DNA from: JAADGZ01 sp964596835 | GTDB lineage: Bacteria > Pseudomonadota > Gammaproteobacteria > UBA6429 > Thiohalophilaceae | Length of the DNA: 5,979 bases | Assembly (NCBI GenBank): GCA_964596835.1 | Contig: CAZQVV010000145.1 | Span: 1-5,979, forward strand | Reading direction: 5' to 3' | Part shown: positions 1-5,896 of the stretch, piece after piece | How positions within the stretch are numbered: the first letter of the stretch is position 1 | Layout of the letters: each line of letters begins with the position of its first letter | The notes under the pieces: generated by a model | What the model saw: the letters and a program-made list of their open reading frames with translations, nothing else | Database searches by the model: none | What the model was told of the DNA's origin: nothing | Translations under genes and position numbers: made by a program

Positions 1-27
1 GTTAGCCATTTTCTCGAATAACATAAG

Positions 28-51
28 CTAAATAGCTGTTCCAAATACCAG
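28..51 (+). repeat. Left terminal inverted repeat
   Basis: This is a 24-base arm that is an exact reverse complement of 218-241. Its inner seven bases (45-51, ATACCAG) also begin the first unit of the 16-bp tandem duplication, so the left end has been partly duplicated inward while the right end has not. Confidence 0.9.
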
Positions 52-76
52 ATTATTTGTATACCAGATTATTTGT
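45..76 (+). repeat. Two perfect tandem copies of a 16-bp unit
   Basis: ATACCAGATTATTTGT occurs at 45-60 and again, identically, at 61-76. The first unit overlaps the inner end of the left inverted repeat. The absence of any mismatch suggests a recent slippage duplication. The copy number could differ between relatives. Confidence 0.9.
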
Positions 77-125
77 GAATTTCCACGTTCGTGGTGAGCT
101 TGTCGAACCATGAGCGTGGAAATTC
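77..125 (+). repeat. 18-bp hairpin containing a REP-like core
   Basis: Arms 77-94 and 108-125 pair along their whole length around a 13-base loop (95-107, TGAGCTTGTCGAA). Sixteen pairs are Watson-Crick. The other two (88/114 and 91/111) are T/G, which pair as G-U in an RNA copied in the plus sense but become A/C mismatches in the minus-sense RNA. The apex holds the motif TTCGTGGTGAGC...TTGTCGAACC, of a type I recognise from dispersed palindromes in many proteobacterial genomes. It could be a REP/BIME-like element or a structural part of the MITE. No T-run follows, so it is not a standard terminator. Confidence 0.75.
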
Positions 126-150
126 CATGAATAGAGTGCTTAATCTGCTT

Positions 151-201
151 GTCCTTCGACAAGGCTCTCCTGAGCGAAGCCGAAGGGCTCAGGACGAACG
201 G
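151..201. repeat. Second REP-like palindrome
   Basis: The reverse complement starts CCGTTCGTCCTGAGC and ends TTGTCGAAGGAC. It therefore matches the core of the hairpin at 77-125 apart from a 24-base insertion in the middle and an exchange of the GG/CC pair for CC/GG. Within it TCCTGAGC (168-175) and GCTCAGGA (187-194) form a perfect 8-bp stem with an 11-base loop. CCTTCG (153-158) and CGAAGG (181-186) give an alternative stem. The two copies are thus related but diverged within one element. Confidence 0.7.
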
Positions 202-217
202 TAGTGCCTAAAGTGTA

Positions 218-241
218 CTGGTATTTGGAACAGCTATTTAG
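218..241 (-). repeat. Right terminal inverted repeat, overlapping the rnhA 3' end
   Basis: This is an exact reverse complement of 28-51. Read on the minus strand it begins CTAAATAG. This gives the last two bases of rnhA's final serine codon, its lysine codon AAA and its stop TAG, so the end of the protein is encoded by the repeat. Confidence 0.9.
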
Positions 242-686
242 ACAGTGATCGGTTCAGCTCATCGATACCCTGATTCGCCAGTTCATCGGCAATTTCATTT
301 TCGGCATGGCCGCTATGGCCTTTTACCCATTTCCAATCCACCTGGTGCTGCTGCACGGCGGCATCCAGACGCTGCCAGAGATCGACATTTTTGACCGGCT
401 TTCTGGCGGCGGTTTTCCAGCCGCGTTTTTTCCAGTTAGGCATCCATTCGGTCTGGCCTTTCATCACGTAGGTCGAATCCGTGGTCAACACGACCTTGCA
501 GGAGCGACTCAGGCTCTCCAATGCCATGATCGCGGCCATCAGTTCCATGCGGTTGTTGGTGGTCTCCTTTTCGCCACCACAGAGTTTTTTCTCCTGGCCT
601 TCGTAACGCAGTAAAGCACCCCAGCCGCCGGGTCCGGGGTTGCCGCGGCAGGCGCCGTCCGTCCAGGCTTCAACGGTCTTACTCAT
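234..686 (-). CDS. rnhA: Ribonuclease HI
   Basis: This is a cytoplasmic endonuclease that cuts the RNA strand of RNA-DNA hybrids using two metal ions, removing R-loops and replication primers. The 150-residue protein is close to the 155 residues of E. coli RNase HI. The catalytic residues fall at the same numbers as in E. coli: D10 (TDGACRGNPGPGGWG), E48 (TTNNRMELMAA), D70 (TTDSTYV), H124 (KGHSGHAENE) and D134 (ADELA). The basic W-rich stretch at 81-99 corresponds to the substrate-binding handle. The ATG overlaps the end of the upstream methyltransferase by 8 bases, and an AAGGA ribosome site lies about six bases before it, inside that gene. The last codons and the TAG stop come from the inverted repeat of the adjacent element, so the C-terminal tail is probably not ancestral. 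The fold and active site are complete, and I expect a functional enzyme. Confidence 0.97.
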   Translation of the reverse strand: MSKTVEAWTDGACRGNPGPGGWGALLRYEGQEKKLCGGEKETTNNRMELMAAIMALESLSRSCKVVLTTDSTYVMKGQTEWMPNWKKRGWKTAARKPVKNVDLWQRLDAAVQQHQVDWKWVKGHSGHAENEIADELANQGIDELNRSLSK

Positions 687-1497
687 AAGGTTCCTTGTAA
701 TGTGGTTTCATGGGTTCGACCAGCCCAGCGGTCACCAGACGTTTGCGCCTGCTCCAGCGCGGACGAAGAGGCGTCAATGTGACGACCCGTTTTTTAGCGA
801 CAATGGCATAGCCGCCGCCGAAAATCGGCCACAGGCGCTGCCCCAGTTTTTCCAGAAAACCGAGCTTGCGCAGGATACTCCTGTTTTGTATCGGTGGGCG
901 GAAAAAATAATAATGCGTGGCGACCACATCAAAGCCCAACAGAGCCAACCAGTCCCGTACCCGGCTGACGCTGCGAAAAGTCCCGCACCACGGCACATCA
1001 CCCCGCCAGCCCAGCGCCAGTCGCCAAAGCATCCAGAAACTAAGGGGATTGAAGCCCAGAATCACCACATGCCCTTCGGCAATGAGTACGCGCTCGGCCT
1101 CCCGCAGCACCTCGTGAGGCTGGCGGGAAAATTCCAGAATATGGGGCAATACCAGCACGTCAACGCCATCTGTCTGTAGCGGAAGCCGGTGAACTTCCCC
1201 CTGAAAGCCGGATGGCTCAAGCGGCGGCAGGTAATCCCGCGCGCAGATGTTCATCACCATACGCCGCGAAACTCGGCTGGCGGCAAGCTTCTCGGCCTGT
1301 CGGGGATGCGCCAGCGCCACCAGATAATAACCAAACAGATCCGGCAGGATTTCATCCAGCACCGTCTTCTCCGTTTTCGCCAGCTGCACGCCAACACAGG
1401 CATCAAACCAGTCAAATAGTTCATGCCAGACCCTCGGCGCGCGGCCGCAACGATTAGCACGGCGCTCGGAATACGGTGTTTTTAGTCGAAATCGCAT
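679..1497 (-). CDS. YafS-like class I SAM-dependent methyltransferase (Methyltransf_11 type), substrate unknown
   Basis: The 272-residue protein resembles, as far as I recall it, E. coli YafS (about 240 residues), which also lies beside rnhA. Recognisable blocks are WHELFDWFDACVG (24-36), LFGYYLVALAHP (54-65), HRLPLQTDGVDVLVLPHILEF (103-123, the acidic beta-4/post-II region), LREAERVLIAEGHVVILGFNP (131-151, the typical helix plus beta-5 of Methyltransf_11) and GGGYAIVAKKR (227-237). Motif I, normally glycine-rich for SAM binding, is degenerate: YafS-like proteins keep a Gly at about residue 61 where this one has Ala. Activity is therefore uncertain. The tail from 238 is basic and probably disordered. 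The only usable start is the ATG at 1497: no ATG, GTG or TTG occurs in frame up to residue 24, and no clear ribosome site precedes it. It is the first gene of a two-gene operon with rnhA. The substrate is not inferable. Confidence 0.85.
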   Translation of the reverse strand: MRFRLKTPYSERRANRCGRAPRVWHELFDWFDACVGVQLAKTEKTVLDEILPDLFGYYLVALAHPRQAEKLAASRVSRRMVMNICARDYLPPLEPSGFQGEVHRLPLQTDGVDVLVLPHILEFSRQPHEVLREAERVLIAEGHVVILGFNPLSFWMLWRLALGWRGDVPWCGTFRSVSRVRDWLALLGFDVVATHYYFFRPPIQNRSILRKLGFLEKLGQRLWPIFGGGYAIVAKKRVVTLTPLRPRWSRRKRLVTAGLVEPMKPHYKEPYE

Positions 1498-1537
1498 GCA
1501 GTTTTCATGTACCGATTAAAGTTTTCAAATTAATATC

Positions 1538-1567
1538 CCGACAATAAAATTATCTGTTTGATATACT
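1538..1567 (+). promoter_or_regulatory. Candidate sigma-70 promoter for mltD
   Basis: CCGACA (1538-1543) could act as a -35 element. It is separated by 18 bases from TATACT (1562-1567), a five-of-six match to the -10 consensus. This would start transcription about 100 bases before the mltD ATG. The -10 box overlaps the sequence ATACTGTG (1563-1570), whose exact reverse complement lies at 1618-1625. The -35 match is poor, so the call is tentative. Confidence 0.35.
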
Positions 1568-1625
1568 GTGTTGGATTCAGTATTTTGCCTTAGCTACTGA
1601 TTTAATTACACCTGTATCACAGTAT
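1563..1625. repeat. Widely spaced 8-bp inverted repeat in the divergent spacer
   Basis: ATACTGTG (1563-1570) and CACAGTAT (1618-1625) are exact reverse complements separated by 47 bases, and the first overlaps the proposed mltD -10 box. The pair could be two half-sites for a regulator, but an 8-bp pair in an AT-rich spacer may also be chance. Confidence 0.25.
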
Positions 1626-1676
1626 TTAGCCGCTGGCTCCATTATATTCGCAAATGAGTAACCTAAAATAAGATTA

Positions 1677-3377
1677 ATGCGAAATCCCCTATCATTCCCA
1701 ACGCTGTTTCTCGCCCTTGCCAGCCTGTTGCTCAGCGCCTGCAACCTGATGCCGCAAACCGCGCCCGTACCAATCGTACCAAAAAGCGGGATCACAACGA
1801 AGCAGCCGGAACCGGCACCGAGAAAAACCCCGCCGACAGGCATTCCGGCCCTTACCAAAATCGGCGACTACCAGGTTACCGGCGACGCCTACTTCCCTGC
1901 CTACTGGTCCGGCTTCGACGCAGGCAGTAACGTTTTTGCCAACACGGAACCGGATAATCTCTGGCAACGCATCCGTAACGGTTTCACCCTTAAAAATAAG
2001 TATCATCGGCGTGTCCAGCAGCAACTGGACTGGTATGTTCGCCACCCCGCCTATATGCGGCGGGTGGCCGAGCGCGCCCGCCCTTATTTGTATTACATTG
2101 TAAAAACACTGGAAAATCACAACATCCCCACCGAAATCGCCCTGCTGCCCATCGTTGAAAGCGCTTTCCAGCCCTTTGCCTACTCGCATGGCCGCGCCTC
2201 CGGCATCTGGCAGTTTATTCCCTCTACCGGCCGACGCTACGGTCTGAAACAAAACTGGTGGTATGACGGTCGCCGCGATGTGTATGCGTCGACCCAGTCC
2301 GCTGCCCGACTACTGGATAATCTGCAAAAACAGTTCAACGGTGACTGGCTGCTGGCGCTGGCGGCCTATAATTCCGGCGAAGGCACCGTTCATCGCGCCA
2401 TCAGGAGAAACCTCCGTAGGGGCAGACCGACCGATTTCTGGTCACTGAAACTGCCGCCTGAGACCAGCGCCTATGTGCCTAAACTGCTAGCGCTGAAAAA
2501 ATATATCCAGAATCCGGCAGGCTATAATCTGGACATGCCTGTTATCGCCGACACCCCTTATTTTGAACGGGTCAGGATAGACAGGCAGCTCGATCTGGCC
2601 AAAGCTGCCGAACTCGCGGGCATCAAGCTGGACAAATTATACCAGCTCAATCCTGCCTACAATCGCTGGGCCACCTCGCCCTATGGTACCAGCTACCTGC
2701 TACTGCCGCGGGACAAAGCCAAAACCTTCCGCCAAAAACTGGCTAAATTACCCGATAATGCCCATATCCGCTGGCTGCGTCACAAGATCCGCCAGGGTGA
2801 AACCCTCAGCAGTATTTCGCAAAAATACCACACCAACATTCAGACTATCAAACGGGTCAACCACATCCATGGCAGCCGTCTGCGTGCAGGACACAATCTG
2901 ACCATTCCCGTCGCCAGCAGACGTCCGCAAAGCTACCGCCTGAGCGCGAATCAGCGCAAAAGCACACTACAGAACATCCTGCGCAAAGGCATTAAGCTGA
3001 CGCATATCGTGCAACGCGGGGATACCTTCTGGGATCTGGCCAGTCGTCACAAAGTCAGCGTGCGCAAACTGGCAAGCTGGAACGGCATGGCGCCACGCGA
3101 TCCCTTGATGCCTGGACAAAAACTGGTGATTTGGTCACGCACTGGCAAGTCGGTATCACGCCATCGTCTGGCTGAATATCTCATTCCCCCCTCACGTAAA
3201 ATTACCCGGCGCATTGGTTACCGCGTCCGCCGGGGCGACTCACTGGCCCGCATCTCGCAGAGATTCCGTGTCAGCATCGCCCAGTTGTGCCGCTGGAATC
3301 GCATCAGCAAATACAAATATCTGCAACCCGGCCAGCGCCTGACGCTGTATGTCGATATCACACGCCAATCTGGTTAA
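1677..3377 (+). CDS. mltD: Membrane-bound lytic murein transglycosylase D, lipoprotein with three LysM domains
   Basis: This enzyme cleaves the MurNAc-GlcNAc bond of peptidoglycan and leaves 1,6-anhydroMurNAc ends. The first 22 residues are a lipoprotein signal with lipobox L19-S20-A21-C22. N23 follows the cysteine, so the outer membrane is expected by the Lol rule. The goose-lysozyme-like SLT domain spans about 130-262: catalytic glutamate E161 in LLPIVESAFQP, GIWQFIPSTGRRYGL (176-190) and AAYNSGEG (229-236). The MltD-specific segment AELAGIKLDKLYQLNPAYNRW (311-331) follows. Three LysM glycan-binding domains come at about 369-412, 443-486 and 514-557, each with the (Q/R)RGD(T/S)-type opening, or RQGET in the first, and a (P/A)G(Q/H)xL close. 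At 566 residues it is longer than the 452-residue, two-LysM E. coli protein. The ribosome site before the ATG is weak (AAG). It is transcribed away from the methyltransferase-rnhA pair. Confidence 0.95.
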   Translation: MRNPLSFPTLFLALASLLLSACNLMPQTAPVPIVPKSGITTKQPEPAPRKTPPTGIPALTKIGDYQVTGDAYFPAYWSGFDAGSNVFANTEPDNLWQRIRNGFTLKNKYHRRVQQQLDWYVRHPAYMRRVAERARPYLYYIVKTLENHNIPTEIALLPIVESAFQPFAYSHGRASGIWQFIPSTGRRYGLKQNWWYDGRRDVYASTQSAARLLDNLQKQFNGDWLLALAAYNSGEGTVHRAIRRNLRRGRPTDFWSLKLPPETSAYVPKLLALKKYIQNPAGYNLDMPVIADTPYFERVRIDRQLDLAKAAELAGIKLDKLYQLNPAYNRWATSPYGTSYLLLPRDKAKTFRQKLAKLPDNAHIRWLRHKIRQGETLSSISQKYHTNIQTIKRVNHIHGSRLRAGHNLTIPVASRRPQSYRLSANQRKSTLQNILRKGIKLTHIVQRGDTFWDLASRHKVSVRKLASWNGMAPRDPLMPGQKLVIWSRTGKSVSRHRLAEYLIPPSRKITRRIGYRVRRGDSLARISQRFRVSIAQLCRWNRISKYKYLQPGQRLTLYVDITRQSG

Positions 3378-3458
3378 ATACTCTTTTCTGCTGTAACATA
3401 TCATTATTCTTCAAACAAGAAAGCAAACGCCCGAATTTGCCCATATCAGCAAAAATCT

Positions 3459-3487
3459 TTGCGCGGGAAGAGCTTCCATTCTAAAAT
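3459..3487 (+). promoter_or_regulatory. Candidate sigma-70 promoter for the kinase gene
   Basis: TTGCGC (3459-3464) and TAAAAT (3482-3487) are spaced by 17 bases, the optimum. Transcription would begin near 3494 and give a leader of roughly 48 bases. A short dyad, GGAAG-AG-CTTCC (3466-3477), lies within the spacer. This suggests the kinase has its own promoter and does not depend only on readthrough from mltD. No experimental support is visible. Confidence 0.4.
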
Positions 3488-3490
3488 CAG

Positions 3491-3509
3491 TAAACGGACG
3501 TTTATTTTT
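3491..3509 (+). terminator. Weak hairpin plus T-run: possible mltD terminator or operator
   Basis: TAAACG (3491-3496) and CGTTTA (3499-3504) form a 6-bp dyad that in RNA would close as a 5-bp stem with loop GGAC. TTTTT (3505-3509) follows directly. The stem has only one G-C pair, so termination would be inefficient, and it lies 110 bases after the mltD stop. Because it coincides with the predicted start of kinase transcription, it may instead be an operator. Confidence 0.25.
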
Positions 3510-3541
3510 CTGAATCCTCTGCTTCAAGGCCGTAACAACGT

Positions 3542-5896
3542 GTGAACGGACAAAACGTCACAGCAAACAACACCGCCTCCCTGATCAGAATTTCCGGATA
3601 CCAGATCAAGGGAGTGCTGGGTCGTGGCGGCATGGCGACGGTCTATCTGGCTGTGCAGGAAAGCCTCGGTCGCGAAGTGGCGCTAAAGATTCTCGATCCC
3701 AATCATGCCCAGGGTGAACAGTTTTCCGAACGTTTTTTGCGCGAAGCCCGTATCGTCAGCCATCTTATGCATCCCAACATCGTCACCGTGTTCGATGTCG
3801 GCATACATGAGGGCTATCACTACCTGTCAATGGAATATATTGACGGCCAGGATCTCAAGCAAGCTCACGCGACTCTTAGTAAAAAAGAACTACTTCGCAT
3901 TATCAAGGACATTGCCCGGGCGCTGGATTTTGCCGCCAAAAAAGGCTATGTCCACCGTGACGTAAAACCAGAAAATATCATGCTGCATGAAGGTGATGGT
4001 CGCGTAGTACTGATGGACTTTGGTATTGCGCGTAGCTATCAAACCACTCATGGTTTAACTCGGGCTGGCAGCGCACTGGGCACCCCTTATTATATGAGTC
4101 CTGAACAGAACAAGGGACTCAGTGCTGACCACCGTTCCGATATTTACAGTCTGGGAGTCGTGTTTTTTCACATGCTCGCAGGCTATGTGCCTTATGATGC
4201 CGACTCCGCCGTTGCCATCGGCATCAAACATATTACGGCTGCCATTCCTGTACTCTCCGATGAGTTGCAGATTTTCCAACCCATCATCAACACCTGCCTG
4301 GCCAAAGAAGCGGATGATCGTTACCAAACAGCCGCTGAGCTCATCGAGGCACTCGATCAGCTCAGTGATGCCGATCTTGCCACCATCGAGGAAAAAAATG
4401 CCGCCTTTCGCGGAACAAGTAAGGATCATCACGCCGAAACCCTGATAAGTTCAGGCATAAATTCTGAAAATACCGGCGATGCGCCGGCCCCTGCCATCAC
4501 ACGAGCAAGGCGCAATCGAAGATCTTTTCTTCTCTTTCTGCTGTTGCTGACCCTGCTGGTTGCCGGCACACTGGCCTATCGGCAACAGGACAAGATTGTT
4601 TCTTATACCCCAACAGGGTCCCTTCCATGGTTAACGTCTATCCTCGAAAAATGGCACCCACAGACAGGCATCCTAACACCGGACAAACCTGTTGCAAAAA
4701 CCATCACAGAGGCCTCACCGTCGAATGCAGATCGGGAAATGCCTCTAAAAACAGAACAGGAAAAAGAAAAACAGAAATTAGAATATATCGATAAAATCCA
4801 GTCGGCCATTGATTCGGCCAAGCCGGGGCAGGCGCTTATACTCATGACTGAAATGCAGCAACAGATCCCCGAAATTGCCAGGGTGCCAAAATTCATTCAA
4901 ACCTATCAACGACTTCAGGCTCAACAGCAACAGGCTCAAACACTCTCTCAGCATCTTGCCCGGGCCAGAAAATATTTCGAATCCGGCGCCAGCATCACAG
5001 GGGAAAAAGGCAGGCTGCTGTCCGAAATTGAGGCCGCCCTGAAGCTGGATCCGGATGATATTGAAGCACTCAACATGCTGCAGGACGTTAACCGGTCCTG
5101 GCTGAAAAAAGCAAAACAGCAGCAGGCCTCCTGGCAACTACGTAAGGAATTACAAGAACTCGATAGTATGATCACGCGGCTCAACCTCCATCAATCGCCT
5201 GTTCTCGAACAACAGAAAAAGCTGCAACAGGCCATTCGCCACATCGCTCGGGTAAAGAACCTGTTGCAGCAGGCGGACGAGGTCTTCGACAAAGGCTGGC
5301 TGATCAGTCCTGCGGACGACAATGCTTATCACCGTTATAAAAACGTGCTAAACATCGACGCGCACAACTGGCATGCAAAAAACCAGCTGAAAAAAATTAA
5401 AGACCGGCTCAGTCAACGGATAACCCGGGCTATTAAGGAAGGTCAACTAGCACCGGCGGGTGTGCTTCTTGAACAGCTCAAATCGCTTTATGCCCCCAGT
5501 GACACGATGGTAGATATTGAAACCCTGTTTGAAAAAGCTGTCGCCGCCAAAGAACCGAAGATCAATCGGATCCGCTTCAGCGCCACACCGCTACAGTCAT
5601 TGGATCCGCCCCAGACTAACGTGCTTCAACCCGGGCGTACACTCTATATAGGCTTTCATTTCCGAAACATGAAAGATACGCGTACGCTGTTACAGGCGAT
5701 CCTTTTTGATGGCGCCGGACGGGTACAAATATCGCAGAAACCGGTAATTGTTTCAGGCCGTCAGGGCGATCATTTTTTTCAGATTGATCTACCGGTACAA
5801 GGTTTCAGCGAAGGCAGCTATATTCTGGAATTACGACTGGGTAATAAACGCCTGCTAAGTCAGTCGTTTCTGGTTAATAATAGTCACCAACCCTGA
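3542..5896 (+). CDS. Transmembrane Ser/Thr protein kinase with periplasmic TPR-like repeats and beta-rich C-terminal domain
   Basis: The 784-residue bacterial Hanks-type kinase would phosphorylate Ser/Thr of cytoplasmic proteins. The kinase domain (about 19-275) is complete: glycine loop GRGGMATVY (27-35), ATP lysine K49 in VALK, helix-C E68, catalytic loop HRDVKPEN (138-145, D140), DFG (159-161), activation segment SALGTPYYMSPEQ (177-189, T181 a likely phosphosite) and RSDIYSLG (198-205). It is an RD kinase, a class normally activated by loop phosphorylation. A charged linker precedes a basic stop (RARRNRR, 321-327) and one membrane span (328-346), placing the C-terminus in the periplasm. 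Residues 404-670 are Gln/Lys-rich helices with TPR-like units (best at 472-516 and 573-620), and 672-779 look like a beta sandwich. There are no PASTA repeats. The start is GTG; a TAA lies in frame three codons upstream, and the nearest AAGG is 12 bases away, so initiation may be weak. The ligand and targets are unknown. Confidence 0.95.
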   Translation: MNGQNVTANNTASLIRISGYQIKGVLGRGGMATVYLAVQESLGREVALKILDPNHAQGEQFSERFLREARIVSHLMHPNIVTVFDVGIHEGYHYLSMEYIDGQDLKQAHATLSKKELLRIIKDIARALDFAAKKGYVHRDVKPENIMLHEGDGRVVLMDFGIARSYQTTHGLTRAGSALGTPYYMSPEQNKGLSADHRSDIYSLGVVFFHMLAGYVPYDADSAVAIGIKHITAAIPVLSDELQIFQPIINTCLAKEADDRYQTAAELIEALDQLSDADLATIEEKNAAFRGTSKDHHAETLISSGINSENTGDAPAPAITRARRNRRSFLLFLLLLTLLVAGTLAYRQQDKIVSYTPTGSLPWLTSILEKWHPQTGILTPDKPVAKTITEASPSNADREMPLKTEQEKEKQKLEYIDKIQSAIDSAKPGQALILMTEMQQQIPEIARVPKFIQTYQRLQAQQQQAQTLSQHLARARKYFESGASITGEKGRLLSEIEAALKLDPDDIEALNMLQDVNRSWLKKAKQQQASWQLRKELQELDSMITRLNLHQSPVLEQQKKLQQAIRHIARVKNLLQQADEVFDKGWLISPADDNAYHRYKNVLNIDAHNWHAKNQLKKIKDRLSQRITRAIKEGQLAPAGVLLEQLKSLYAPSDTMVDIETLFEKAVAAKEPKINRIRFSATPLQSLDPPQTNVLQPGRTLYIGFHFRNMKDTRTLLQAILFDGAGRVQISQKPVIVSGRQGDHFFQIDLPVQGFSEGSYILELRLGNKRLLSQSFLVNNSHQP

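Larger units (their letters stand above)
28..241. mobile_element. MITE-like non-coding element with 24-bp perfect terminal inverted repeats
   Basis: The ends at 28-51 and 218-241 are exact reverse complements over 24 bases (left end begins CTAAATAGCTG, right end finishes CAGCTATTTAG). The 166 bases between them contain no credible coding frame. They hold a 16-bp tandem duplication, an 18-bp hairpin and a second REP-like palindrome. The outermost bases are C-TA on the left and TA-G on the right. That is what an insertion into CTAG with duplication of TA would leave, the target habit known for IS630/Tc1-mariner elements; on that reading the element proper is 31-238 (208 bp) with 21-bp ends. No longer target duplication is visible. 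The element has no transposase, so it would need one supplied in trans. It overlaps the last codons of rnhA. The inverted ends are certain. The MITE label and the IS630 affiliation are inference. Confidence 0.7.

Noticed and set aside
28..241. CRISPR array or integron attC reading of the repeat cluster
   Set aside because: The repeats are inverted or directly adjacent, with no regular spacers. There is no integrase and none of the conserved attC core sites, so a MITE with REP-like palindromes explains it better.
306..1179. Plus-strand open frames at 306-614 and 640-1179 opposite rnhA and the methyltransferase
   Set aside because: They lie wholly or mostly antisense to two well-supported genes, their translations are rich in Pro, His and Gln with no family motif, and they lack ribosome sites. 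They are complementary-strand artefacts.
1482..1508. Short minus-strand ORF (ATGAAAACTGCATGC..., 8 codons) overlapping the methyltransferase start, and a 5-codon plus-strand ORF at 1654-1671 before mltD
   Set aside because: Both have no ribosome site and no attenuator-like codon bias or hairpins nearby. They are too short to tell from chance.
1541..1646. Minus-strand promoter for the methyltransferase-rnhA operon (GATAAT at 1554-1549 or TATAAT at 1646-1641)
   Set aside because: Good -10 look-alikes exist in this AT-rich spacer, but neither has a recognisable -35 at 16-18 bases, so I could not choose one.
1577..2252. Minus-strand frames over the mltD 5' half, including 1577-1858, which could have been a leftover of gloB
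   Set aside because: The translations show no metallo-beta-lactamase motif such as THxHxDH and mostly mirror the MltD coding sequence, so they are neither gloB nor another gene.
4055..5332. Minus-strand frames inside the kinase gene (for example 4055-4432, 4778-5137)
   Set aside because: They are antisense to a long gene with intact kinase motifs, and their Cys/Ser/Leu-rich translations are typical of shadow frames.
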